A stretch of DNA of 56,221 bases, taken from NCBI RefSeq assembly GCF_000143415.4, contig NW_003314303.1:1-56221 (forward strand), in the 5' to 3' direction. Below are positions 1-10,490 of the stretch, in pieces. Origin of the DNA: Selaginella moellendorffii. Lineage: Eukaryota > Streptophyta > Lycopodiopsida > Selaginellales > Selaginellaceae. Every line of letters starts with the position of its first letter. Position 1 is the first letter of the stretch. A program made the translations under genes and the position numbers. Under the pieces are notes generated by a model. The model saw only the letters and a program-made list of their open reading frames with translations. It had not been told where the DNA came from and did not search any database.

Positions 1-1077
1 TTGGAGCTCTTCTTTGAGGCTATTGGATCGTCGTCGCCACCTTTGGATCTCGACACGCCGGTCTTCTTGAGTGCCCTCGAGGCTTGCGCGAATGTGGGCG
101 ATCTCGATCGAGGAGTTTTGATTCACGAGAAAATCCTTGAATCGTCTGTAAAGGTTGACGCTCTCGTGAGCAACAGCTTGATAAACATGTATGCCAAGTG
201 TGGTAGCGTTGCAAAAGCTTTGGAAACTTTCGAAAAGCTCTCGAGTCCGGGTGTGATTGCCTGGAACACAATGATCACGGCGTATGCCCAGGCTGGAGAT
301 AGCAACGCCGCGATCGAGCTATTCCACCAAATGGATCTCGAGGGCATCAAGCCCGACGGCGTCACCTTTATGGTTTTGCTCGAGGCATTGGGATCGATCG
401 GATCACTGCAAGATGGAAAGTTCATCCACTTGCGTGCCGCATCGCTTGGATTTGACGAACAAGACACTTCTCTCTGCAACGCTCTCTTGAATCTTTACAC
501 CAAATGTGGGAGCATGCAAGACGCTATCGCCCTCTTTCACAGAATGCCCACTCCAAACCAGATCTCCTGGACTTGCACCATTGCAGGGTATGCTCAACAG
601 GGGCATAGCACCGAAGCCCTCGAGCTCTACCAAAAGATGGACTTGGAAGGCACCAAGCCCAACCAGGTAACACTTTTGGGAGTCCTCACGGCGTGCACAC
701 ACGCCGGCCTGGTCGAGGATGGCATATACTACTACAATTCCATGGTATCCGACCATAACATCCAGCCCAAGGAAGAACACTACGGTAGCCTTATTGACAT
801 GCTCGCCAAAGCAGGATGGCTGCAAGAAGCCGAGGCCCTGATCGAAACCCTGCCCTTTCACCCGTTCGCCGTGGCATGGACATCCCTCCTCGGGGCATCT
901 TGCAACCACAAGGACGTAGATCGCGCCGAGCGAGTAGCAGCCAAAGCAATCGATCGAGAACCCGGCAATGCCGGTCCATACATTTCCCTGTCAAACATGT
1001 ACGCGACGCTGAACCGATGGGACGACGTCGCCCGCGTGAAGAAACTGATTGCCTCGCTCAAAGGTGGCGGACAATAA
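1..1077 (+). CDS. PPR protein, PLS class with C-terminal E domain (5' end outside window)
   Basis: The reading frame is open from base 1, so the true start lies upstream; the first codon is TTG (Leu). The visible 358 residues are tandem pentatricopeptide repeats. Motifs such as NSLINMYAKCGSVAKALETF and WNTMITAYAQAGDSNAAIEL alternate P, L and S types, and the last ~75 residues (AEALIETLPF to RVKKLIASL) have the layout of an E domain. The frame stops at GGGQ with no DYW deaminase domain. PLS-E proteins of plants act in organelle RNA editing or processing, binding single-stranded RNA one base per repeat; a DYW domain can be supplied by a partner protein. No targeting peptide can be judged because the N-terminus is missing. 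The exact RNA target cannot be told from this fragment. Confidence 0.93.
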   Translation: MELFFEAIGSSSPPLDLDTPVFLSALEACANVGDLDRGVLIHEKILESSVKVDALVSNSLINMYAKCGSVAKALETFEKLSSPGVIAWNTMITAYAQAGDSNAAIELFHQMDLEGIKPDGVTFMVLLEALGSIGSLQDGKFIHLRAASLGFDEQDTSLCNALLNLYTKCGSMQDAIALFHRMPTPNQISWTCTIAGYAQQGHSTEALELYQKMDLEGTKPNQVTLLGVLTACTHAGLVEDGIYYYNSMVSDHNIQPKEEHYGSLIDMLAKAGWLQEAEALIETLPFHPFAVAWTSLLGASCNHKDVDRAERVAAKAIDREPGNAGPYISLSNMYATLNRWDDVARVKKLIASLKGGGQ

Positions 1078-1101
1078 CCATAAGCCCTAATAAACGTCTA
1101 G

Positions 1102-1162
1102 GGATTCGAACCCACGCACGCAAAGGCCACGTCACCGGCCCAGTTTCGACTTAACGATGCCA
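1102..1162 (-). other. tRNA-like A-box/B-box pair (possible SINE or tRNA relic)
   Basis: On the minus strand there is an exact pol III B-box, GGTTCGAATCC (1112 to 1102). About 38 bases upstream is an A-box-like TGGCATCGTTAAG (1162 to 1150). The T-stem pairs for only three base pairs (GGG/CCC) and no acceptor stem closes, so this is not a working tRNA. It may be the tRNA-derived head of a short interspersed element. No poly-A or poly-T tail is visible before the PPR stop codon about 25 bases away. Confidence 0.3.
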
Positions 1163-2211
1163 ACTGTCTGCCCGCCAGCTGTGCGCCACTTAATAGTGTT
1201 TTGGCCGTACACTGCCGAAAGTTAAAGGCCTGCTGCTCGCCAGCTGGCGGTGATGGCCATTCCCTGCGACCGGCTAGGTGTGCGTCCGGCGGGCGGACGG
1301 CACAGTGACCGCACTGCGGTTTGCCGTACACCGCGCGGCGTCATGTTCCTCCGTACACGCTGCCAAAGTTGTCGAGCATCGAAAAAAAAAGAGGCCGGGC
1401 CAATTCCTCAAGGAATGGTGGCTGACAACCACAAAGGCCATTAAGAAGTAGCTGGAGCGCCCGGTTTTTGTTTTAGTTTAGAAATGTTCTTCTTTTGTTG
1501 ATGCTATTGCTAGTGCGATTGATCGGCAAGAGCCAACTGTTGCCCCGGGGGATCCCACGATATAGAATTAGAAACTTGGCCAGGTGGCTTCTAGAAGTTC
1601 GCGAAGGGAAATGGTAAACAAGAAGATCTCCGGAAACCGCGATCTCGTGAAACAACGTGCACGAGAGTTGGATCAAGTCAAGGTTCTTTTCCCGGCTGAT
1701 TGAAACAATCAAAACAACGCCACTCGCGAGAAGTTGCATGGGAAGGGTTCCAAAAGTCACCGGGATCGAACACGCGTGATCCACTCGCTCACGTTTGCTT
1801 GGCGCGAAAAAAAACAAACCATTCACATCATAGCGTGATCCCTATGATTACAACAATGTTTCATGACGCGAGAAAAGGTGGCGAAACAAGAAAGCCCTCC
1901 CTACCCATGAACGGATCAATTACGCAATCATGCACAGGAAAAACACAAACACACGGGGTCAGAGCAAGCATCCTATGCTCTGAAGAGAATCATGCCAGGC
2001 ATATTCGCCTCGGATTCCTCTGGTTTTGCCGCGTCTTCCGTACGCCGCGGCTGCCGTGCGACCGGCGCCGCGGTGACCGACACCACGCGACGACGCGTTT
2101 AATGGCCACAAAAACACACAAAGCGACCACCCTTCCTCGCTGGACTCGCTGCTTTTTCTCCATTCTCCTCTGGCTTTAATACCACCATAGCTTTAACCCT
2201 CTGAAAGAAAA
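1163..2211. other. Intergenic region, no gene recognised
   Basis: Short open frames exist on both strands but none has a recognisable domain or plausible codon use. Near 1200-1370 a loosely repeated GCCGTACACTGCC-like unit occurs two to three times. The 3' part probably holds the promoter of the small peptide gene at 2454. Confidence 0.5.
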
Positions 2212-2234
2212 GAGCTCGAGAGCTCGAGAGCTCG
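2212..2234. promoter_or_regulatory. GAGCTCGA tandem palindrome upstream of the peptide gene
   Basis: Nearly three copies of an 8-bp GAGCTCGA unit lie 220 bases upstream of the ATG at 2454, followed by CT-rich sequence (2325-2405). GA/CT-rich tracts are common in plant core promoters and 5' leaders. The array is self-complementary, so it could also fold. The regulatory role is inferred from position only. Confidence 0.4.
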
Positions 2235-2453
2235 CGCGCACCACGCCAAAGTTCTAGCTAGAGTGAAGGATCAAAGCGAGCAAAGCAAATCAGGGAAGCA
2301 AGCGAAGAAGAAGACGATCTCTTTCTCTCTCACTTTTGTTCTTCGAGCGAGCTAGATCTCTCTCTCACTCTCACAGGTGTTTGGAGCTCGAGAGCTCTCT
2401 CTCCCCTCTTTTCCAGAGCAGATCGAATCGCCCATCATCCAGGAAGCGGAGAA

Positions 2454-2678
2454 ATGGAGGCCGGGAAGGTGCTGAACAAGGTGCTCGCGGTGGTGATGTT
2501 GGTGGTGGTGTTGCTGGCGGTGGCGGAGGCCGCGCGCCTGACCAAGTCGTTTGGTGGCGGCGGCCTCGAGGTGGACGATCTCAGCCTGGAGCAGCAGCAG
2601 CAAGTCCTGGATCTTGGCAGCCGCTTGGAGCACGCGACCCGGCAATTGCTCACGCAGGATCCATACCACACTTACTGA
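2454..2678 (+). CDS. Small secreted peptide precursor (74 aa), family not recognised
   Basis: The ATG at 2454 opens a 74-codon frame. Residues 4-26 (KVLNKVLAVVMLVVVLLAV and AEA) form a classic signal peptide with a basic start, hydrophobic core and AEA cleavage context. The mature part has a Gly-rich stretch, an acidic segment, a QQQQ run and the C-terminal tail QLLTQDPYHTY. The layout of signal peptide, variable middle and short C-terminal tail fits plant precursors of secreted signalling peptides. The two tail tyrosines, one after Asp-Pro, are possible modification sites. The tail does not match CLE, PSK, PSY, RGF, CEP or IDA motifs as I know them, and there are no cysteines. No intron is needed. 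A long CT-rich leader and an A-rich stretch after 2748 are consistent with a transcribed gene. Other frames overlap the region; this one is preferred for its signal peptide. Confidence 0.6.
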   Translation: MEAGKVLNKVLAVVMLVVVLLAVAEAARLTKSFGGGGLEVDDLSLEQQQQVLDLGSRLEHATRQLLTQDPYHTY

Positions 2679-2836
2679 TGATCATGATCATTCTTCCTTC
2701 GTCGCTCGTTCGTTCGTTCGAGGTCTCTCTTTGAAATGAAAGTGGAAAAGAAAAAAAAATTGTTCTCGTCGCGCTCTCTCCTCTCTCTATTCTCTCGATC
2801 TTCTCGGTCAATCTATCAGCTCGGCAGCAGCAGTAT

Positions 2837-2860
2837 CAGCAGCAGCAGCAGCAGCAGCAG
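2837..2860. repeat. (CAG)8 microsatellite
   Basis: Eight uninterrupted CAG units within a longer CAG-rich tract (2822-2868), about 160 bases after the stop codon of the peptide ORF and so possibly in its 3' UTR. Confidence 0.9.
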
Positions 2861-3119
2861 TGGCAGCAAGAAAGAAAAGAAAGAAAACTCGTCTTTGGTG
2901 TGTTCGTCATAAAAGACTTTCGGATCAAGAGGGCGGAGGGATCGATCGCTTCATAGCCGATGCTTGTTCTTCGAGATCTCTATTGGGTTTCCAGCCAGCA
3001 TTCTTGCTACTGTGAAGAGGTTCTCTCTCTCTCTCTTGGTTGGGTATGTTCTCTCTCTTTTGGTTTGTGGGTCTAGTTAGGCTCTTTAGATCTTGCGGGG
3101 GCGACGAGGGGGCTCGCGG

Positions 3120-3145
3120 GAAGCTACATTCTCTAATGTAGCTTC
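3120..3145. other. Perfect 11-bp hairpin with CTCT loop
   Basis: GAAGCTACATT is followed by CTCT and then its exact reverse complement AATGTAGCTTC. The stem is too short for a plant microRNA precursor by itself. Its role is unknown. Confidence 0.6.
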
Positions 3146-4897
3146 GTTCCTGGCGGGCATTTGTAGCATCTCTTCTTTTGCCACACTCTGGCATCAATAA
3201 GGAACTTTGGTTCTCTCCAGATCTCCAGATCTCCAAATCCATGGCGTTCTTCCTTCTTGGGCTGTTTCTAACTTGGGTCTTGCAGATCTGGCAGGCGAGC
3301 TCCACGCTTCCGTCGCGTCTCGCCAGGAGTTCTTAAAGATCTAGGCGTGGATAACAGGTTCGTTCCCATCAATCCCGCGAGTGGGTAGTAAGTTTGCAGT
3401 GGGTTTCTAGCACGAAAGGCACGAGAGCAACCGGTCCCCCGTGGAAGTTTGGTGGGTGTTCTTAGTTTTGTTCGTTCGATCGGTGGTTCGTTCACAGGAT
3501 GGTCGAGACAGATTGTTGCTCGCTCCACCACAATCCATCGCTCGATCATCTCGATCGCTTTGGATTTCCATGGTGCCTCTATATTGATTAGCTCTGTAGC
3601 TTATAGCAGCTCCAAATGGCAGGCAAGCTTCTCTATAGAGCGATGTGATCGCCTTAAAAAACTCTTTCCAAAGCTAGCTTGTTTGATCAATCACGAGGAG
3701 AAAGAATTCTTCTTTGTCACCATCGCGATAAAAAGAAAAGCTCACGAGATCAAGCCCGAGATCAAGCTATAGTAGAGAACTTTTTCTAGCGTATTCTCTC
3801 GTACGTACCAGCCAGCGTATGGCTACAGTACATTTATTTCTCCCATCTCCTCTTTAGCCAGCTGACAGGAGCAAAGACATAAACAAAGCTTTTGTCGCCA
3901 TCGCCGAGTGAAAGAGCGACCAGAGCTGCACAGCTACTCCTTAATCCAAAGCCATCTCTCGCGAGCTCTTTTGTCCACAACCTCTTTGCGATTCCCCTCT
4001 CACGAGGAAAATTCCACTGCAAAAATCAAGCTCTTTAGTCGCGAGCTAAGCTATGGAGGCGTGGCGATTCCTTCCAGCTTGTCCGCTTACACTGTGTAAT
4101 TGGGCGATGGAAATACGAGCTGGATCGCGCAGCCTTACTTCCAAAACAGCCAGCCAGCACATACTTTCTCGCTTTTCTTTTTTCTAAGCTTCACGGTCTT
4201 GTCTCGTCCTAGAGCTCTTCGTACCTTTTTACCGGCGCTGGAACAAACATCATGGCGATCACGTTCCATGATCTCGCAATTTGCGCAAGCGATCGATTTC
4301 ATTTAAAACTGTGCTGAAAGCAAAGCTTACTTGGGGTTGTAACACGTTCTTCGTCTCAAACTTCCAGGAAGATCCCAGCCTTGCTCTGGAGTTTTCTGTA
4401 GCTCCCTTGCCAATCTCTATCCCGGCCAGCCAAGCCATCTTCTCTGGACTTCTGTCACAACACAATGAGAGGCGTTAGCGAGGGCATTCAAGGATTTTTG
4501 TCGCTGTCCTGCTTAGCTTCCTAAAGACAGAGACAAGCGGCTCTACTACTTAATCCAAACATTCTCAAGGCAAAAAAGTTCCTGTCCAGACCTCTGTGGT
4601 GCCTTTGCAGACGCAACCGGGTTTCACAAGCTGGATGGATCGAAGTGAACGGGGAGGGGGCCTCCAAGTTGTCGGCTTTCACCAGAATAATTGCTGGAAG
4701 CGGGCAGACTTATTTCCAAAATAGCCAGCTGCCACACCCGAAGAATAAAGCCACGGTCAGTCCAGTTACCAAGTGTTTCGCTCAGGCCATACCTCGGGGC
4801 AACGTATCTCTTCTTCTTTCTCGCTGGCATTGTGCTTGCGAGGAGCGCGACCTCTCTCCCCAGGTGGATCTTCTCACGTCCCAGGATCCTGTACCAT

Positions 4898-6908
4898 CTA
4901 CATAACGAAAACGAAAGCGTTGTACCATCTACCACCAGAGGTCGAAATCCCACATACCTCTGGCTCCGGGGAGGGAGAACCAGTAACGCTGGATGGCTGT
5001 TTTCTTTCGGCTTGAAGGATCCTGCAGAGTGCCTCGAGCTTCTTCTTTTGGTTTGTGGTCGTCTCAAGCTGCTTCTTCAGCGAGCCACGCTGCAAGGAAA
5101 CAAACGTCGTAAAACACATGATCGAGCCGTTACTGCCAACTTTCTTACTTCGTCCAAGAGCTCAATGAGAGATACATCACATTGTTGGCATTTCTTTTTC
5201 AGCGAGAGGTTTTCCTTTTCCAACGTCCTTATCGTTTTAGACATCTGCAAGGAAGAAATCACATATCTGTAACTTAAAATATGGCAACGTAACCTTTTCC
5301 ATCTCTTGTTTGAAGGACGCAAACACCTCATTACTCTTGGTCAGCGTGTCCTGCTCAAAGCCAATCTGTTTTAGTTAAACATAGGATTTCGACCAATACC
5401 TGAAACTGCTCAAACTTGTCACCATAGAGTGCCAGCTGCGAACGGAGATCTTGTTCTGTTAACAGCAGCTGTGAAATTTGCTCGGTATAAGCTCGTGCTT
5501 TCGCTTCTTCCTGTACGAAACGTTCCTGCTGTTGCTTCAGCTTTACTTCCAAAAGCTGATGTTCAAGCACCTTTGTCCGGAGCTACAAGTCGCAAAAGAA
5601 AAAGATGTAAAACGATTTAAACGTGAGGAAAAGGAGCGTGTACCTGGTGAGAGAAATGCTCCTCTCTTACTTCGTATTGCTGCGTGAAGTGCTTGAGCTT
5701 CTCACGCAATCTACAAGACAGCCTCCCACGTTAAGATAGGAGCTTGCAAAATAAAAACATACATTTCATTTTCCTTGACCTGCCGTATCCGGTCGTCGCC
5801 TTGTTCATCCAGTTTCAATGATATTTCCTGAAAGTAAGTGATGCTCGTCAACAATCAACTTCAAACGAGAGCCAACCTTGATCGTGTTATGAAACTTAGT
5901 TGACAGCTCCTGTCGTCGCTGCTGTTCCTCCGAGGCAATCTTCTTGCTCTCGTCCTGAATGAAGAAGATGATTGTTTAATAAGATTGGCTTTGAGCTAGA
6001 TTTGTACGCGTACCAAAAGGATCTTGTTTTGCCGTTGAAGCTCCCGACACAATGATTCCAACTTTTGACGAATTAGAACGCTCTTATTTAAATCGCCAGA
6101 CACTGCAAAGAAAAACAAAAGAAGAAGAAATGGTTGGTTATCAAAAGCAGTGATTATATATACTCACAAGCAGCTCTGTTGGCATTCTCTAGAAGGAGCT
6201 TCTGGCGTAGAACACCAGACTCCTTTTCAAGCTGCTCTATCTCAACCAACTACACACAAACACCCAAGAGTTTCGAAAGTCCACCAAAAACAGTGAGCCT
6301 GACCTGTTGGAAGTACTTCGTTTGTAGCAGCTCCAGTTTCTCCTCGGCATTCTTGTCTGTAGACTCCAACAAGAGCTTGATTTCCTTCATTCGACGCTTC
6401 CGCAATTTCGAAGCTTCCGAAAATCCTGCAAACGCTGTATGCATTACAAGAACTCACGAGAGGAGGAAGGAGACAAACAACCAAAGAAAAAACACTTACT
6501 TCCATCGTTCACCAAAACCTCCTCTCCATTACTCTCCGCGTTGCTACTTGGAAGAGAATTATCAGAGAGTGGAACTGGAAATCTCCGCAGCCTTTCAGCT
6601 TCTTTATCCGCCCTCAAGTCAACCGAAAAATCGCCCATCTCTGTCGTGGACACCGCTACATCGTCCACCATTTGCTCCTTGCGCGAGGGACTGCCGAGGC
6701 CGCGGGGCGACGGCACGTAGGGGCCAGACTCGTCTAACTGGAGCAGCGGCGGCGGTGGCGCATTTTGCTGCGAATTCGAGACCTCGGAGAATCCATCCGG
6801 CAGAGCCGGGAGGAGTTGGCCAGCCAGGGATTGCGACGAGGAGGATGCCTCTCCTACGGTGAACCCATCAGGCAGCGATTCCGCTTCCGGGAGCCGGGCA
6901 GCTGCCAT
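4898..6908 (-). CDS. Taxilin-like coiled-coil protein, 11 exons
   Basis: Exons in gene order are 6908-6500, 6425-6304, 6249-6168, 6102-6014, 5954-5877, 5827-5763, 5710-5644, 5582-5400, 5365-5294, 5244-5149 and 5089-4898. All introns start GT and end AG, and the exons join in frame to 484 codons. The N-terminus has repeated LPDGF segments. The rest is a long coiled coil with taxilin-family signatures: KLESLCRELQ near residues 218-227, LYGDKFEQFQ near 356-365, and KSNEVFASFKQEM near 375-387. Taxilins bind syntaxins and are linked to vesicle traffic in animals; the plant role is not well defined. ATG 6908 is chosen because upstream in-frame codons include only a GTG. The 3' end is uncertain: GAG|GTATGT near 4957 and TTATGTAG ending at 4898 could bound a 60-bp intron, giving a different tail with a TGA at 4874. 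Confidence 0.9.
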
Positions 6909-6934
6909 GAAATCGACTAAGAACCCTAACACTT

Positions 6935-6956
6935 CCTAGGTATAACCTAGGTATAA
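6935..6956 (-). promoter_or_regulatory. 11-bp tandem repeat just upstream of the taxilin-like ATG
   Basis: The unit CCTAGGTATAA occurs twice head to tail, 27-48 bases upstream of the start codon at 6908. On the gene strand it reads TTATACCTAGG. It lies in the 5' UTR or core promoter. Function not known. Confidence 0.45.
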
Positions 6957-6959
6957 CCT

Positions 6960-8366
6960 TGTGTTTAAACGCCGAGTGTCCAGAGAGAGGAGCACATCTG
7001 GCTGGTGGCAAATCATAGAGTTTTGAGCAGATTCCTGCCAGTTTCAGTGTGGTTTGTGATCTGCCAGTGGAAACATGTTTGCCTGCATATATGTAGTGGA
7101 GTATAGTTCTTGCTATTCTTTAGCATAGGTGACAATGGTCTTAGCTGGAATTCCAAGGGGTTTTTCTTAAGTTTAAGATCTTGGTTGAGCTAAGAAGCAC
7201 AGGCTCCTATGGATGTAGTTGGAGACCTTTTGGACACCTAGGAGGGGAGGTGCAATGCTATAATCAACAGCCATGACACCTTTGTGGAACCTCTCTGCTG
7301 TCACGTTTTGGAGTTTGATTAAACAGAATCTTAAACAGGCTGTGTGCTTTGTTCAACTGGCATATGGTTGGATTTCTCATCTGATCATCGTGCCCATCCT
7401 TTCTTTGAAAATGGTGCTAGAAGTTTGCTGAGATATGTTCTTTGTTGTAAGGGCTTTAGATGCCCGTTTTGGGCAGTTCAAAATTTAACTCAAATGGAGC
7501 AAGAATGTTTGGGCCAGAGAACAGGCACCATTTGGGCATTAGAGGTATGAAAAGTACCAAGATAGAGGCTGACTGCACTGTCCCTGCTTTCCTTCATGGC
7601 CTTTGTAGCATCTTCAAATGAAAGGTATTTGTACTTTAAATTCTCTATGGTGATATCAAGTTGAGCTTCTATCACAATGCACTTTGTGAAGTCATATTGA
7701 AATACCTAGTTGAGATTGTTCAAGTCAGTCAAAACATGTACTAACAAGTAATAAAAATGATTAAATGAATCAAACAAATCAAAAGAGCTTTGATATTTGG
7801 AAATACATCAAGAGTTTGTAAGCTGTTTTATTAGTTAGCTTCCATTGATGAAGAGTTACAACTAATTTATCCATCAATTGACTATTTGATAGCTATTTTG
7901 GAGTAGTCTCAAGTTCTTTCTTAATTCATATGCCTCTAAAAGCTCTTGCAATGATTTGTTCTTTTGCACACTGTTTCTTACCCAGCCTCACTGAGAACCT
8001 CGAGGTGACTTGACTTTCCTATCCCCTACCTTAAGCTGTGCCATGTCTCCAGGTGAGCGCATTTGGCAGTCCACATAAATTTTATTAGCCAGTTTATCCA
8101 GAGTCATAAACAATTCTTCAATTGAAAAGCCATTGTTTACAACTAAGGCTTCACAATGGGTTATGCAATGTTTCCCAACAGTTTTTGGGCAACACTCTCG
8201 AAATTTAGCAAGAACCTCCTACTTATGACAAACTATAGTAGCTACATAATTTGTGATAGAAGCCATGAGCTCCATTTCTTGAAGAAGAGTAGAAACAGTA
8301 GTAAGAAACCATTAGCTTTTCCACACTTTAGTGGTAGCGATTTAACAACATAGTTATCCCTTGCCT
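6960..8366. other. Intergenic and decayed repeat sequence
   Basis: No intact gene is seen. The part from about 7480 on becomes AT-rich and may continue the decayed transposon fragment at 8367-8624 on the minus strand (for example the 61-codon frame 7675-7490), with many stops. The first ~500 bases presumably include the promoter of the taxilin-like gene. Confidence 0.4.
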
Positions 8367-8624
8367 TTATCTTTTAGAAATTGCATATAAATAATCTAAA
8401 TTTTGATCAATACTCTCATTGATGATTATAAAGTAGAAAGGTTTATTTCTGATATGTTGATCAAGCTCTTTTTGAACTTCATCTCTTGTGATAATCAATA
8501 TTTCTAATACAAACACTAGATTGATATAACTTGAATAATCATTTGCTATTGGGAAATTTAACACTCCAAAGGGGATATAGTTATCCACTTCATCCTTAAT
8601 TCTATTTAAGGAAATTATAAACAC
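8367..8624 (-). pseudogene. Decayed transposon ORF, possibly hAT-like (DUF4371-type)
   Basis: The frame contains QKELDQHIRNKPFYFIIINE followed by SIDQNLDYLYAI. This resembles the segment of hAT-related proteins in which a short helix precedes a 'PFF.IMIDESTD' strand. The Asp-Glu-Ser motif is altered to NES. Flanking sequence on the same strand is full of stops. The assignment rests on one short stretch and could be wrong. Confidence 0.25.
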
Positions 8625-8739
8625 AATTATAAAGGAGCTCTTTCTTTTTATATTTAAACCTTATGGATCATCTTTTAAATTGTAGGGAGCATAATAATTC
8701 CCAAATTCCTAAATTACCATGAATAAAGATACATAGGGT

Positions 8740-9033
8740 TAAGCATCTTTAGGTTTAAATAGTATTATGTTAGGTGATTTTTGACGAAGTATAAATTCAG
8801 GAGCTTATAGTAGGTATGAAAGGGGTTTCAGATCTAACTCTATTACATGGCTAAATGAATAACACCACATATTGAGATCGACATATTAATCGATCTAACT
8901 GTGCTCAATCTAAGTAGTAGGGCATGGCTCTTGGAAGAGTTGTGGCTCTTAACTTTCATTCATAAAAGCATATTTGCAAGGAAGTATGGTAAATTATAAA
9001 TAAAGGGTTTAAATATAGAGAAAAAGGGTTTAT
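8740..9033 (+). mobile_element. Decayed TRIM copy, 5' part (interrupted by the element at 9034)
   Basis: The stretch 8740-8815 (GGGTTAAGCATCTTTAGG to CAGGAGCTTATA) matches the 3' half of the 195-bp LTR of the TRIM at 12522 with many changes. The following ~175 bases match its internal region, including GGGCATGGCTCTTGGAAGAG. A second LTR begins near 8990 and is cut at 9033 by the element starting at 9034. It resumes at 16884 with GAACAAAAATGCACCATTTT, which matches the TRIM LTR and ends being recognisable near 16921. Confidence 0.6.
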
Positions 9034-9540
9034 TGTAGCGCGCGTGGTTTTGACCCTTTATCCTATGGTGATTTACCATAGGATAACACCATGAAGCGGA
9101 ACCTAAACCCTCTTTGTGCCACGTGACAGATGCCACGTGTCCATGCCACGTGTCCATAGGAACCCAAGGTTTAGGGTCTTGGGCCACTGAATGAAGGAAT
9201 GGTGCCAAACTCCCAAGCGTGAAGCTAAAGAGTGGTGGAACCGAACCACGGAGCAACTCTCGAGCATAAAGCCCAAGGAGCAAAGGGACAGGAGCTCGGA
9301 GCGACTTGGAACAGTCCTAGAGTAACTAGCATCCCAATGCCAGGACTAGCACGCAAAACGGAGCCAAGCGGAGTCTGGCGCTATTTCGGCATACCGGTGG
9401 CCTAACGTGAGGATATGGGTACTCCACCAGCTAGCATGGAATGGAACTTGGGCTTAGACCCAAGCCGGACGCAGAACAAGGACAGGCACGCAAGCGGGAG
9501 CTAGACTATGCCTCAGGTTGGTCAGCCATGCCCGACCTAC

Positions 9541-10265
9541 TGTTGCGCATGTGACTTCGGGTATCGAAAGATACTTGTCGGCTAGTACTTACGGACTCTC
9601 TCTCCTTACTGCCACGACGGCTGGAGGTCGGTACTGCTGGTTCCCTTTATGGTCTCCGCCCAAGCTAGTTGAGAAATTGGTCAGCACATGTGCACTTAGA
9701 CCGGAAGGGCACTAAGGAAGGAAATCCTAAGTTGTCATTAAGTCAAGCATACTTGACACGGTGATGAGAAACTCATGATGTTGACTTGCACTTGCTAGTG
9801 TTGGGAACCCCCGCGATATTGAGACTAGTCCCTCAATATTCGCTAGATGATAGCTTACCGTGTTTGCCAAACACCCTCGCTATCACGCCTTTTGTGTTAG
9901 TCTCATTTCGGTCCCAAATGCTATTTATGGAAAGTGTCTAGATTCGCTCATTTGGCATATCTACGGAATGTTGAGGTCGGCCTGAACACAATGGTGTTCG
10001 TCCCGTGTCCAAATTCGCAATTTGTGTCGCTCCTTGTTCTGCGTCCGGCTTGGGTCTAAGCCCAAGCTCCACGCTGCTCTAGTCGGTGGAGTACCCTCCT
10101 CCTCGCGTTAGGCCACCGGTATGCCAAAATTGTGCCAGACTCCGTCTGACACCATTTTGCGTGCAGGTGCTGGATACGGGGAGCTGGTGCTCGTGGGATT
10201 GTACCGGACCCTCGTTTCGTAGCGCAACGGGCTTGGAGTTCGGCTCCAAATTCAGGTGCGCTACA
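9541..10265 (+). mobile_element. Nested solo LTR of a related family, TSD CCTAC
   Basis: The segment begins TGTTGCGCATGTGAC and ends GGTGCGCTACA. It is flanked on both sides by CCTAC (9536-9540 and 10266-10270). It is a diverged, inverted relative of the surrounding LTR: its reverse complement matches the host LTR over most of its length. The right LTR of the host element carries the empty site (GACCTACCCACTATCC at about 16251-16266), which confirms the insertion. Confidence 0.9.
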
Positions 10266-10322
10266 CCTACCCACTATCCCTACTATACATTTGGAACCGC
10301 CCATAGCCCCCCCCCCCCCCCC

Positions 10323-10490
10323 NNNNNNNNNNNNNNNNNNNNNNNNNNNNNNNNNNNNNNNNNNNNNNNNNNNNNNNNNNNNNNNNNNNNNNNNNNNNNN
10401 NNNNNNNNNNNNNNNNNNNNNNNNNNNNNNNNNNNNNNNNNNNNNNNNNNNNNNNNNNNNNNNNNNNNNNNNNNNNNNNNNNNNNNNNNN
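10323..10490. other. Assembly gap (168 N) inside a poly-C tract
   Basis: The Ns are bordered by C runs on both sides. The sister LTR has an intact run of about 18 C at the same place (16281-16299), so the true missing sequence may be little or nothing beyond the homopolymer. Confidence 0.95.

Larger units (their letters stand above)
2740..4873. other. Transcribed-looking spacer with microsatellites; no gene recognised
   Basis: The region holds (CAG)8 at 2837-2860, a CT run at about 3022-3036 and many TCTC-rich tracts. Open frames on both strands lack domains. A degenerate direct repeat is visible: the stretch around 4130-4160 (CAGCCTTACTTCCAAAACAG) recurs around 4702-4730 with a few changes. 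The first part may be 3' UTR or intron of the peptide gene at 2454. Confidence 0.4.

Noticed and set aside
1473-2179. ORFs of 117 and 159 codons
   Set aside because: No domain, low-complexity composition and overlapping opposite strands; treated as chance.
4624-5272. 147- and 193-codon ORFs overlapping the taxilin 3' end
   Set aside because: The taxilin frame with matched splice sites explains the region; these lack domains.
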